Shown here: in pieces, positions 54,314 to 63,340 of the stretch
Position numbering within the stretch: position 1 is the stretch's first letter
Layout: every line of letters begins with the position of its first letter
Assembly: GCA_964521285.1 (NCBI GenBank)
Contig: CAZFQS010000001.1
Span: forward strand, 124,001 to 188,000
DNA: 64,000 nucleotides
Source: G020354785 sp964521285
GTDB taxonomy: Bacteria > Bacteroidota > Bacteroidia > Bacteroidales > UBA10428
Direction of reading: 5' to 3'
Position numbers and translations under genes: made by a program
The notes under the pieces: generated by a model
What the model was told of the DNA's origin: nothing
The model's input: the letters and a program-made list of their open reading frames with translations, nothing else
Databases searched by the model: none

Positions 54314-56682
54314 TTATTTTATTACTGTCAGCCTGCTAATTAATATATTATTATCAACTTCAATCTTTACCAGATAAACGCCTGATTTTAACCATGAAAT
54401 ATCAACTATATCCTTTTCTGAAGATAAAACAATTTGTCCGCTTATATTAAGTATTTCTATATGTAAATTTCTGCTATTGATATTTTTAATATACAGCTTA
54501 TTTTGTGCCGGATTGGGATATAAAAATACATCTCCGGTTAATTGTTCAATAAGATCAGTAAAATATATAACCTGCATTGTTGATTTAATTGTTTTTAGAA
54601 CAGGACTCTGACAATTATTTGCGAAAATAGTATAATCTACAAGGCCGTATGAACTGCTGTCCCAGCCATCTAAAATTTTATCCTCTATAGTTGTTGAATC
54701 GTCGGTGCACCAGCAATTAGTGTATAGCTCAATATCAACATCACTACAATTTTTAACATTATATACTTTGTTATGACAAATCTTATTATTTTCAACCGAC
54801 CTCACATAACCATCATAATCACCAAATTCTATTCCAATGTTATTATTCGAAATTGTACTGTTTGTAATATTAAATCCTTCAAAAAACGCCTTTATCCCTG
54901 TAACATTATCCTCAATTATACAATTGTCTACTTGCCCTCTTCCTCCATAAAGCGCTACGCCTGCGTGGTTCCTGAAGGTTGAGTTATATACACTTATCCG
55001 CTCTGTCTCATATAATCCGTATTCATTGTTTAAAAACACACAGTTCGTGACTATCTTATCGGCATTTCTCAGACAATAGGTGTTATTGGTAAACAGACAA
55101 CTGTCTACCGCGGCATTGTCTCCTGAATATCCTCCCATGGCGGTTATATTATTACTAAACCTGGAATTTCTCACACTTACATTCCCTCCCCAGCAACATG
55201 ACTCCTCAATTGCTGCCGAAGCATATAAAAACTTACAGTAACTGAATGAAGCACTAGCTCCCATATCACTTTTTACTTCTATGCCCCTCCAGCTGCCCTT
55301 TATTGGCGATGAGGCCGATGTAAATGTTATGGAGTCACCCGCAGCTCCTTCTGCTATAAGTGTCCCCCTTACCTCCAGCCTTACTCCGCTACTAAACCGC
55401 ACTTCTACTCCTGATTCTATTTTAAGAGTATCATCAGGGAATACTATATAATTTGTTTCTATAATATACGGACTTTTGGCCAGCGTCCATATGCACATAT
55501 TATTAATATTTGTCTTGTCTATTTTTTTTATTACCGAATCGCAGAATTCATCTAAAATATCATAGCTGACTAATCCCCTTGTAAAATATGAGGTGTCAGG
55601 ATCATACCCGTCAAGAATCTTATCTTCTATTATGGCCGAATCAGTTGTACACCAGCAATTACCATATACATCTATATTCCTGTCACTGTTGTTTATTATG
55701 TTGAACGTTCTGTTATTGCATATCTCATTATTGGCTAAAGGACTTAAATACCCGTCATAGTCACCAAGTTCTATTCCAATGTTATTATTCGAAATTGTAC
55801 TGTTTGTAATATTAAATCCTTCANNNNNNNNNNNNNNNNNNNNNNNNNNNNNNNNNNNNNNNNNNNNNNNNNNNNNNNNNNNNNNNNNNNNNNNNNNNNN
55901 NNNNNNNNNNNNNNNNNNNNNNNTTCTATTCCAATGTTATTATTCGAAATTGTACTGTTTGTAATATTAAATCCTTCAAAAAACGCCTTTATCCCTGTAA
56001 CATTATCCTCAATTATACAATTGTCTACTTGCCCTCTTCCTCCATAAAGCGCTACGCCTGCGTGGTTCCTGAAGGTTGAGTTATATACACTTATCCGCTC
56101 TGTCTCATATAATCCGTATTCATTGTTTAAAAACACACAGTTCGTGACTATCTTATCGGCATTTCTCAGACAATAGGTGTTATTGGTAAACAGACAACTG
56201 TCTACCGCGGCATTGTCTCCTGAATATCCTCCCATGGCGGTTATATTATTACTAAACCTGGAATTTCTCACACTTACATTCCCTCCCCAGCAACATGACT
56301 CCTCAATTGCTGCCGAGGCATATAAAAACTTACAGTAACTGAATGAAGCATTTGCTCCCATATCATTTTTTACTTCTATGCCACTCCAGCTGCCCTTTGA
56401 TGACGATGAGGCCAATGTAAATGTTATAGAGTCACCCACAGCTCCATCTGCTATAAGTGTCCCCCTTACCTCCAGTTTTACTCCGTTATTAAAGCGAATT
56501 TCAACCCCGGATTCAATTGTAACAATACCATCCGGAGTTATTGTTAGATTACTGTTAACTAAATAAGGACTATATTGCTCTGATAATAAAGAATCGGAAT
56601 TAATTATCCCGCTAATCTGTGTCTGAGCACTCAATAGTTGCAAACTTGCGATAAAACTTAGCAGCAGAATTATTTTCTTCAT
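54314..56682 (-). CDS. tandem right-handed beta-helix protein with T9SS sorting domain, interrupted by an assembly gap
   Basis: Read as one gene, not two. The signal peptide (ILLLSFIASLQLLSAQ) is at 56682. Two beta-helix modules follow, each opening with a GTLIA/GDSITFT stretch and continuing with NN-rich parallel-helix rungs (RNSRFSNNITAM, VDNCIIEDNVTGI). A T9SS type A tail ends it (FLYPNPAQNKLYI to SGVYLVKIE). Upstream of the ATG at 55498 the frame stays open right to the gap, so that ATG is internal. If the 100 N and one copy of the 55-base flank are removed, the gene is 2214 bases, exactly 738 codons, giving 737 residues in frame. The modules share 393 identical bases. Ligand or activity unknown; no lyase catalytic motif is evident. 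Confidence 0.75.
54827..55219. repeat. 393-bp exact repeat, copy in the second beta-helix module
   Basis: Identical base for base to 55924-56316. The first difference on one side is A 55220 against G 56317; on the other side identity runs to the edge of the gap. Confidence 0.95.
55769..55823. repeat. 55-base contig-end copy of the repeat start
   Basis: Identical to 55924-55978 and to 54827-54881. It ends exactly where the N run begins; the base before it (G 55768) differs from the other module (A 54826). Confidence 0.95.
55824..55923. other. 100-N scaffold gap
   Basis: Exactly 100 N, a conventional placeholder. The last 55 bases before it equal the first 55 after it, as expected when a k=55 de Bruijn assembler breaks at a repeat. 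The real distance is unknown and could be a direct overlap. Confidence 0.95.
55924..56316. repeat. 393-bp exact repeat, copy in the first beta-helix module
   Basis: Second copy of the 54827-55219 block, beginning at the first base after the gap. Outside the block the two modules differ at scattered bases (for example 55221-55400 against 56318-56490). Confidence 0.95.
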
Positions 56683-57045
56683 AACAAAATAAGTATATGT
56701 ATTATCTTATAGATGTTTACCAGCAACGAAAAGTTGCGTCTCATTATTTTTAATTGCCCCAGGCTATTAACATAAAATAATAGTTTTAACGGAAATATAT
56801 TTCCTTTCTGTAATAGACTATTTATAGCATAAGATTAGTATTGTTCCAAATTTAATTTACAATAGATATTATACTCAAAAATAAATAAAACAGGCTTCAA
56901 ATCAAATGATTATTTATTAATGCACAGTATTAATTGACAGACAAATTACTATTATTGATAAATGCAAATTGTTATTCCTATACCTGGAGATTTATAACCA
57001 CAGATATTGACAATAATCTTATATTTTTGTAGTTTAACCAATTAT
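56683..57045. other. 363-base divergent intergenic region
   Basis: AT-rich, between the beta-helix gene (minus) and the PAP2 gene (plus). It holds a candidate minus-strand promoter (listed) and a TATTTTTG at 57022-57029 that fits a plus-strand -7 box but is only 16 bases before the PAP2 ATG. No ORF on either strand looks real. Confidence 0.5.
56847..56880 (-). promoter_or_regulatory. candidate promoter of the beta-helix gene
   Basis: On the minus strand, a TTTTG -33 (56876-56880) and TAAATTTG -7 (56847-56854) are separated by 21 bases, a good Bacteroidota fit. The leader to the ATG at 56682 would be about 155 bases, rather long. Confidence 0.35.
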
Positions 57046-57636
57046 ATGATTAAATTTTTAAACCAGCTCGATACCGGCATATTCCTGTTCCTGAACAGCC
57101 TTCACTCACCTTTCTGGGACAAAGTGATGTGGTTTGTCAGCGGAAGAATAGAGTGGATTCCTCTTTATCTGGTACTGGCAGGCTGGGTAATATACAAATT
57201 CAGATGGAGGGCCGTAGCAATCATTATATTTGCTATACTGCTGATAATCGCTAGTGATCAGACCAGTGTACACTTGTTTAAAGAGGTATTCCACAGACCA
57301 AGACCATGTAAAAACATTGACATACAGCATCTCGTGCACCTGGTAAATGAATACTGCAGTGGCGCATACGGATTTGTATCAAGTCATGCAGCCAATACTT
57401 TTGCACTTGCCACCTTTACAGGTCTTCTATTCAGAAATAAAATATATTCATGGTTTATTTTTTTCTGGGCAGCGGTTGTTTCATATAGCAGGATATATCT
57501 GGGAGTGCATTATCCGGGAGACGTTCTTGGAGGTTTGTTGTTAGGTATTGGACTCGGTATATTGTTTTACTGGTTGTATGCCCTGATCACAAGGTCTCAG
57601 GTTTTTTCAGGCTTCAAGATAAAAACCAGGAAATAA
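57046..57636 (+). CDS. PAP2-family membrane phosphatase
   Basis: 196 residues from ATG 57046 (an upstream non-ATG start would add 13 residues with no family match). The three phosphatase motifs are present: KEVFHRPRP (about 80-88), SSHAANT (about 111-117) and SRIYLGVHYPGD (about 147-158), embedded in five to six transmembrane helices. The nucleophilic histidine is in the third motif. Likely substrates are undecaprenyl diphosphate or lipid A phosphates; the sequence does not decide. It converges with the next gene with 16 bases between stops. Confidence 0.88.
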   Translation: MIKFLNQLDTGIFLFLNSLHSPFWDKVMWFVSGRIEWIPLYLVLAGWVIYKFRWRAVAIIIFAILLIIASDQTSVHLFKEVFHRPRPCKNIDIQHLVHLVNEYCSGAYGFVSSHAANTFALATFTGLLFRNKIYSWFIFFWAAVVSYSRIYLGVHYPGDVLGGLLLGIGLGILFYWLYALITRSQVFSGFKIKTRK

Positions 57637-57652
57637 GAATAAAAATATCGAA

Positions 57653-58933
57653 TTATCTGGTTTCTTCCTCCTCCTGTTTTATGCTTACCATATATTCAGC
57701 ATCTAACAAAATCATACTATCCAGGGAGATTCCTTTTTCTAAGGCTTTGGATTTCACTTTTTCAAGCCATTCCGGACTATTCATTATTAGACACTTATAA
57801 TATTCAACCTGTGATGTGGTAATCTTTTTCCTTTCTTTATTACGGGCAAGTAATACTTTCCTGTAATCAACATCTAAAATATAACGTTTTATTTCATTCG
57901 ATATTAAGGCGTTTAGGTGTGTTGTAGGATGGCCATTACCATGTATAGCATAGTGATCAGGTTCATAAGTTGAAAATGTTGTATCCTTTTCCACTAATTC
58001 GAGATCATAAATATAAGGCACATTATTAGCATCAAAATAGTCTATTAAAAAGAGTGATCTCCACTCGGACTTGTCATGGTGCAGCGGGTGAAAAAGTAAA
58101 ACAACAAAATCAATCTCCGATTTCCTTAATCTTTCAAACGCTTTATCGAGGATCAACTTATTTATGGATTTTATTTTTTCAATATAATCTTTTTCTCTTA
58201 TTTCATCTTTTTTAAAAGGATTAAGAACACTGTTTCTGAATTTATTATACAGGTATGATCTTATTTTCGGCCGGTTTTTCCTAAAATACTCACTGGAAGG
58301 TTGGTTTATCGGTACTCCCTGCAATTGCAGTCCGCTGTCCGTTTCAACAAAATAGGGTTTTTGTGCATCCCGCACTGAAAGCATGCATCTGTCCATGTCA
58401 GTGGTTAGCAGGCTAAACACTACAAATGGTTTATTATACTTGTCTACCGTTTCGTTCATTAAAAGGTAGATCTGATCCACTCCATAAGCTCCGACTCCGT
58501 AATTAAGCAAATAATACTCTTTTGCGAAATCATTATCCTCATTTAATATGTCCTGAAAGCACTTTGACTGATATACACACATAGCAAACGAATTCCCGTA
58601 AAGAAGAACGGGCCTTTTATTCCCGACCTTATTACTGTCATTATGAACCAGTGTTTTTTTATTAAAGTTAATTATCCATCCCAAAAGAGGATGAGGATCT
58701 TCATTTTTATATCTTTTTTTTTTAAAAATATAGTTTAGTTTCCAGTAGTCATCGTCATAAAAATCCTCAGGAACATGTCTTATATAATTCGAGTAATATG
58801 AAGGTTCCCTTAAAAAATTAAAAGCTTTGGCATTTCCAAAAAGCATCCACCGGAAAATATATTCGGCAACTATAAGAGTTATTATTATAGAAAATAACAA
58901 CAATACAATATTTCCGAGACAGGATTTTTTCAT
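57653..58933 (-). CDS. membrane-anchored SGNH-like protein
   Basis: A 426-residue protein with one N-terminal membrane helix (IVLLLFSIIITLIVAEYIF). Block I is VLLYGNSFAM (near residue 110), with GNS in place of GDS, and near the C-terminus HGNGHPTTHLNALISNEI provides the histidine block. The fold resembles the SGNH partners of acyltransferases, but no MBOAT is adjacent. Its function is unknown. The neighbours (PAP2 phosphatase, MFS, GNAT) hint at the envelope without defining a pathway. Confidence 0.65.
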   Translation of the reverse strand: MKKSCLGNIVLLLFSIIITLIVAEYIFRWMLFGNAKAFNFLREPSYYSNYIRHVPEDFYDDDYWKLNYIFKKKRYKNEDPHPLLGWIINFNKKTLVHNDSNKVGNKRPVLLYGNSFAMCVYQSKCFQDILNEDNDFAKEYYLLNYGVGAYGVDQIYLLMNETVDKYNKPFVVFSLLTTDMDRCMLSVRDAQKPYFVETDSGLQLQGVPINQPSSEYFRKNRPKIRSYLYNKFRNSVLNPFKKDEIREKDYIEKIKSINKLILDKAFERLRKSEIDFVVLLFHPLHHDKSEWRSLFLIDYFDANNVPYIYDLELVEKDTTFSTYEPDHYAIHGNGHPTTHLNALISNEIKRYILDVDYRKVLLARNKERKKITTSQVEYYKCLIMNSPEWLEKVKSKALEKGISLDSMILLDAEYMVSIKQEEEETR

Positions 58934-59102
58934 AAATAGTTTTTATTTCAGACTAAATTTTATCTTAATATTGATTCGCCTGATTGAAAAAATATATACA
59001 ACTATATTATAGTTAAGTATTGATAATAAGCAGTTATGCAATTATCCTTAATTATCAAAATACCAACAATTTGCTAAATTAATAAAAATTGTAAAAATTT
59101 AT

Positions 59103-60269
59103 TTATAACCTGTTAATTCTTAAGGCATTGATCTTCCGGGAGTTAAAATAAAAATGCAAAATTACTGCAATTAAAACAGAAAAGTTAAGGATACTAAAAA
59201 TCCACATAACGTTAACCATACCTGTAATGTCTTTTAAATAACCTATTATCAGGTTTCCTACAGTTTGTCCCATGCCAAAATAAAAACCCCAGATTATTGA
59301 CTGTGCTATAGCATACCTGCCAGCAGGTAATAATTGATGAATATATTCTACTACACCTACAAGGAAAAATGAAAGGGTAATACCCTGCAAAATTCCCAGT
59401 AATAATCCAAGAGGTACAGAAGGAAAAAGGCCATAAAGGAACATCCTGATAACCATGACTATTAACGAAATAATTATTATCCTTCTGGCTCCGAACTTAC
59501 GCATTAGCCTCTCGCCGATTATAAAAAAGGGCAATTCACTGAATGCCTGTATAGCATATGCAAAACCAATTATCCTGTTATTCGCCTGCAGTTCAGTAAA
59601 ATAAAGATTAATATATGAATAAACAGGTGCACATGTAAGGCCATAGATTATAAGAATAATGATAAAAACAAACAGTTGTTTATTTCTTAGAAGATATCTG
59701 AGATCAAATGGCTGAAAATTAGATTTGTATATGATCTTTTTTTTACGTGGAAACTTCAGAAAGATAATAACTGTTAGAAAAAAGATTGTTGATACTGGAA
59801 AAATATAATCTACTGCTATGTGAATAAATAAAAATCCTCCGAGAATAGATGCTATTGCCCATCCGAATGAGCCCCAGAACCGCAGCTTGCCGTAATTATA
59901 CAAGTTACTGGTTTTTGAAAACTGGACTGCCAGGGCGTCAGTTAGTGGTCCCAGAGGATGATGAAATACACTGAGCAGTAATATATAAAATATTACAAAT
60001 CCGAATGCCTGAATTTTCCCCAGGAAAAAAATTATAATTGCTGTTGCAAGGCATACCCATCCTAATGTTAAACGTATTCCCTGTTTATCAGCTATGAATC
60101 CCCAAAGCGGGACAATCAAAAATATGGTTGACTGATACAGGGCATTTATCAAACCAATCTGAGCCCCTGTAAACTGATTCTCCTCCAGAAAAACGTTGTA
60201 ATAAACCCTCCATATGGCAAAACCCATATAAAGAAACAGATAAATTGACTTTATTCGCGTACCTGTCAT
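59103..60269 (-). CDS. MFS transporter (MFS_1-like)
   Basis: 388 residues from ATG 60269, whose ATGA overlaps the stop of the upstream GNAT gene; a longer frame up to 60335 runs back inside that gene and is not needed. Twelve hydrophobic helices are visible, with WGFIADKQGIRLTLGW as the MFS loop 2-3 signature and a cytoplasmic RKKKII loop between halves. It resembles the LacY/nucleoside-symporter-like MFS_1_like group (PF12832). Substrate unknown. Translationally coupled to the GNAT enzyme. Confidence 0.85.
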   Translation of the reverse strand: MTGTRIKSIYLFLYMGFAIWRVYYNVFLEENQFTGAQIGLINALYQSTIFLIVPLWGFIADKQGIRLTLGWVCLATAIIIFFLGKIQAFGFVIFYILLLSVFHHPLGPLTDALAVQFSKTSNLYNYGKLRFWGSFGWAIASILGGFLFIHIAVDYIFPVSTIFFLTVIIFLKFPRKKKIIYKSNFQPFDLRYLLRNKQLFVFIIILIIYGLTCAPVYSYINLYFTELQANNRIIGFAYAIQAFSELPFFIIGERLMRKFGARRIIIISLIVMVIRMFLYGLFPSVPLGLLLGILQGITLSFFLVGVVEYIHQLLPAGRYAIAQSIIWGFYFGMGQTVGNLIIGYLKDITGMVNVMWIFSILNFSVLIAVILHFYFNSRKINALRINRL

Positions 60270-60769
60270 AAACCTGTTAATTTGGTATCGGCCAGATTTT
60301 CTATTGCATCCCTTGTCAAACGAAAGACTGTCCATTCATCCATAGAAACAGCCCCAAGTTTTTTGTAAAATTTTATTGAAGGTTCATTCCAGTCCAGTAC
60401 TGCCCATTCCATCCTGCCACATTTTCTTTCCCTTGCTATACGCGCTAAATAGATTAAAAACGCCTTGCCAAAACCTTTTCCGCGATGTTCCTGTCTCACA
60501 TAAATATCTTCAATATAAAGTCCCGGCCTTCCCATAAAAGAAGAATAGTTATAAAAGAATAAAGCATATCCGACAGGTTTATTATCGTAGTAACCAATCA
60601 CTACTTCTGCAGTCTTGTTCTTTCCAAAAAGGGTACCTTTCAAATCTTCTTCAGTTGTAACCACTATGTCCAGCAGCTTCTCATATACTGCAAGTTCTTT
60701 AATTAGTTTTAAAATTAATGGAGTCTGGTTCACAGTTGCCGGTCTGATTTCTAAATTGTTGATTTTCAT
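60266..60769 (-). CDS. GNAT-family N-acetyltransferase, SSAT-like
   Basis: 167 residues from ATG 60769 (a TTG two codons upstream is also open). The acetyl-CoA loop is RQEHRGKGFGKAFL, preceded by LYIEDIYV on the neighbouring strand, and WNEPSIKFYKKLGA lies in the C-terminal part. This is the pattern of diamine/spermidine acetyltransferase-like enzymes, which also accept thialysine and related amines. It precedes and overlaps the MFS gene by four bases, suggesting acetylation coupled to transport of an amine or drug-like compound; that is inference. Confidence 0.87.
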   Translation of the reverse strand: MKINNLEIRPATVNQTPLILKLIKELAVYEKLLDIVVTTEEDLKGTLFGKNKTAEVVIGYYDNKPVGYALFFYNYSSFMGRPGLYIEDIYVRQEHRGKGFGKAFLIYLARIARERKCGRMEWAVLDWNEPSIKFYKKLGAVSMDEWTVFRLTRDAIENLADTKLTGL

Positions 60770-60888
60770 CGTCAAATCATTAACTTATTATTTATAATAA
60801 TGCATTAAATATATAATTTGTCAGATTATTAATGAAAATTATCACTACCATTTTGAAATAATTGTTTTTTTCAGTGTATGTGAAAATT

Positions 60889-60945
60889 TGTCTACCATAT
60901 AAAAACAATAGTCCACCCGTTTGAAACAAATATTCCTGATTATTG
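60889..60945 (+). promoter_or_regulatory. operator and weak -7 box of the GH43-lectin gene
   Basis: TGTCTACC at 60889-60896 and AGTCCACC at 60910-60917 are 21 bp apart, matching the sites at 41181 and 49776. At the same 49-bp offset lies GATTATTG, a four-of-six match to TAnnTTTG, so the promoter is poor and would need an activator. The ATG follows the first half-site by 93 bases, against 92 at susC. Confidence 0.55.
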
Positions 60946-60981
60946 TTATATTAGACAAAATAAGAATAAAAAGCAATAATT

Positions 60982-62637
60982 ATGTACATCTATAGAATTC
61001 TAAAGCTGGTTTTATTACTGAATATTATATTATTCCTGTTTGCAAACAATGCAATTAGCCAGCCTCCTTCACACGATCCTACACATATGGTAAAAGATGG
61101 CGACAGGTATTGGATTTTTACAACAGGTATTGGAATCTGGAACATGTCTTCTGACACGTCCGACTTTTCCAGTTGGCAGGCTGAACCACTAGTTTTTCCT
61201 TCAGGCACCTGGCCAGATTGGGTTGACGATTATGTTCCTGGTTTTGATGGTAATTTCTGGGCGCCTGAAATTATTTATATGAACGGGAAATGGCATTTAT
61301 ATTATTCCTGCTCCTCATGGGGTTCTCGGCAATCTGCCATAGGTGTGGTTGCTTCACCTTCAATTGCTGACCCTTTATGGGAAGACCAGGGAATGGTTGT
61401 TCACTCAGATAATTCAAAAAACTGGAATGCTATTGACCCTGATATTTTTAAAGATAATGAAGGTAAAGTATGGCTATTATATGGTTCTTACTGGGACGGC
61501 ATTTTTATTACCGAACTTGATTCAACTACAGGCAAACCTATAAATCCAGATAGTCTGCATCACGCAGCCAATAACCGCTGTGAAGCCGGACATTTGGAAT
61601 CACATGGCGATTATTATTACCTGTTCTTTAACCGTGGAGCTTGCTGCAGTGGTATACACAGCACTTACCATATTTTAATGGGACGTTCGGCCAGTCCAAC
61701 CGGCCCCTTTTATGATAAGGATAGTGTAGCTACAAATAACAGAGGTGGTACAGTCTTCCTTCACTCAGATGGCCGTTATATCGGCCCTGGTCATTTTGGG
61801 TATGGTGAAGACAAGCTAACATACCATTACTATGACGGAGCAAGTGGTGGAGCTGCCAAACTAAAGGTTGCCAGCCTTGAATGGGGTGAAGATGGCTGGC
61901 CAATAGCGGTATATAACCGTTCCTTAGGTATTAATGATGGCATCTATGTTATAACCAACAACAATAGCAAAAAAGTACTTCAACTTGAAAATGGCGATAC
62001 CTTAAACGGTACCAATGTAGTGCAGTATACCGAAACAGGAGATACTAGCCAGCATTGGGAAATAACATATATAGGGGACGGGTACTATAAAATATCACCG
62101 GTTCTTTCCCCTGATAAAGCCCTTGAAGTTAATGAATGTTCTACATCGGATGGCGCCAATGTGCAAATCGGTAAATATGAGGAAAAAGAATGCCAGCAAT
62201 GGTATGTTGCTTTTATGGGCGCTGGAGTATATAGGATAATGGCACGTCATAGCCGCAAAGCCCTTGAAATTATAAATGCCTATACAACTGACGGGGCAAA
62301 TGCACAGCAATGGCCATACAATGAGCATCAAACCCAGCGCTGGACAGTAAAAGAACCAACAGTTATAAGTACAATCAGGCCAAATATTCATGAACAGGAA
62401 GGATTTTATATATATCCCAACCCGTCAGAAGGAAATTTTGAAATTGAATTATTACATCGTACGGGAAACCAGGAAATTAATCTTGATATTTTTAGTATTG
62501 ATGGCAAACTGGTCTATAGCAATACATATAAAAATACAGGCACTATCGCATTTACGAATCTTCTTAACAGCGGAATATACCAGGTAAAGATCACTACCGG
62601 AAACAAGGTAATGACCAAAAAACTTATAGTGAAATAG
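60982..62637 (+). CDS. GH43 arabinanase-like enzyme with ricin-type lectin domain and T9SS sorting domain
   Basis: 551 residues; signal peptide ends near NAISQ. The GH43 propeller has base D32 in SHDPTHM, modulator D152 in NAIDPDIF and acid E201 in RCEAGHLE. Residues 317-458 are a ricin-B-like domain with three QxW motifs (QHWEI, QQWYV, QRWTV), likely binding galactose- or arabinose-containing glycans. A type A T9SS tail follows (FYIYPNPSEGNFE to SGIYQVKI). It would act outside the cell, cutting polymer for the SusCD importer, while the GH43 and GH51 enzymes at 49901-54158 lack the tail. The operator upstream places it in the same regulon. Confidence 0.92.
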   Translation: MYIYRILKLVLLLNIILFLFANNAISQPPSHDPTHMVKDGDRYWIFTTGIGIWNMSSDTSDFSSWQAEPLVFPSGTWPDWVDDYVPGFDGNFWAPEIIYMNGKWHLYYSCSSWGSRQSAIGVVASPSIADPLWEDQGMVVHSDNSKNWNAIDPDIFKDNEGKVWLLYGSYWDGIFITELDSTTGKPINPDSLHHAANNRCEAGHLESHGDYYYLFFNRGACCSGIHSTYHILMGRSASPTGPFYDKDSVATNNRGGTVFLHSDGRYIGPGHFGYGEDKLTYHYYDGASGGAAKLKVASLEWGEDGWPIAVYNRSLGINDGIYVITNNNSKKVLQLENGDTLNGTNVVQYTETGDTSQHWEITYIGDGYYKISPVLSPDKALEVNECSTSDGANVQIGKYEEKECQQWYVAFMGAGVYRIMARHSRKALEIINAYTTDGANAQQWPYNEHQTQRWTVKEPTVISTIRPNIHEQEGFYIYPNPSEGNFEIELLHRTGNQEINLDIFSIDGKLVYSNTYKNTGTIAFTNLLNSGIYQVKITTGNKVMTKKLIVK

Positions 62638-62648
62638 GGAGGTCTTAA

Positions 62649-62715
62649 TACAATATTTAATACTGCCGGTTTAAATAATCCCTTTTTTAATTTATCTTCG
62701 ATATTAAATATTGTA
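62649..62715. repeat. 14-bp perfect inverted repeat after the GH43-lectin gene
   Basis: TACAATATTTAATA (62649-62662) and TATTAAATATTGTA (62702-62715) are exact reverse complements around a 39-base spacer. All A/T apart from one base pair. It could fold in the mRNA 3' end or be bound as an operator; there is no direct T-run after it. Confidence 0.55.
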
Positions 62716-62815
62716 AAGCAATATTGTAACAAAATTTCATTTTTTCTGTTAAAATAAGTAGCAGGCAGGCAACTTTCTGAATAAAAGATTGTCTGTATTA
62801 TTAAAATTATGATTT

Positions 62816-63340
62816 ATGAATATCGCTAAAATAAAATATACAGCCTTTATATTGTTAACTATTATATTTATTATTAGTTCCTGTGAAAAAGATACCAGGA
62901 ATGAAGAAGAAATAAAAGGTAACGTATATTTTTATTTACTCAAATCATACAAAACCAGAGATAATAGTTCCGAGATAATTATCAGTACTGCACAAATTGC
63001 TAATAAGCCTTTAATTGATTATAAAGAAATCATTTCTTATAATTCAAATTTATCTGTGTATAATATTTCCAAAAAGTCCAGGGAAAAAATTCTAAGTCTT
63101 ATAACACAGGTATCAGGACCGGCATTTGTAGTAACCATTGATAAAAAGATTATTTATGCAGGATATTTCTGGCCTGTTACTTCATCTGCATCATGTGACT
63201 GGACAAATATAGATCCTCTGTTTATTGATTTCTGGGATGGTCTGAAAGTAATGCCGGGTGATAACTGGGATAAAACTAATCCTGGAAATGACAGCAGTCT
63301 GATAGAAATCTTTAAGCGGGATAAAAAACTTATAGACTAA
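62816..63340 (+). CDS. small lipoprotein of unknown function
   Basis: 174 residues; signal ends at FIISSC, lipidation cysteine followed by EKD. The mature part has a short beta-rich core (VYFYLLKSYKT, AFVVTIDKKIIYAGYFWPV) and conserved-looking tryptophans and SASCDW. No family recognised. It follows the GH43 gene by 178 bases with an inverted repeat between, so it is probably transcribed separately. A surface or outer-membrane location is expected from the signal. Confidence 0.6.
   Translation: MNIAKIKYTAFILLTIIFIISSCEKDTRNEEEIKGNVYFYLLKSYKTRDNSSEIIISTAQIANKPLIDYKEIISYNSNLSVYNISKKSREKILSLITQVSGPAFVVTIDKKIIYAGYFWPVTSSASCDWTNIDPLFIDFWDGLKVMPGDNWDKTNPGNDSSLIEIFKRDKKLID

Noticed and set aside
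54314..55498. Separate beta-helix gene starting at ATG 55498
   Set aside because: The frame is open upstream through 55500-55823 with protein-like sequence, so the ATG is internal to a longer gene.
55771..56682. Beta-helix gene ending at 55771
   Set aside because: Its end is produced by reading through 100 N in an arbitrary frame.
22000..58460. Further GTCYACC matches inside coding DNA (for example near 55100 and 58445)
   Set aside because: They lie inside genes, lack the second half-site 21 bp away and have no -7 box at 49 bp.
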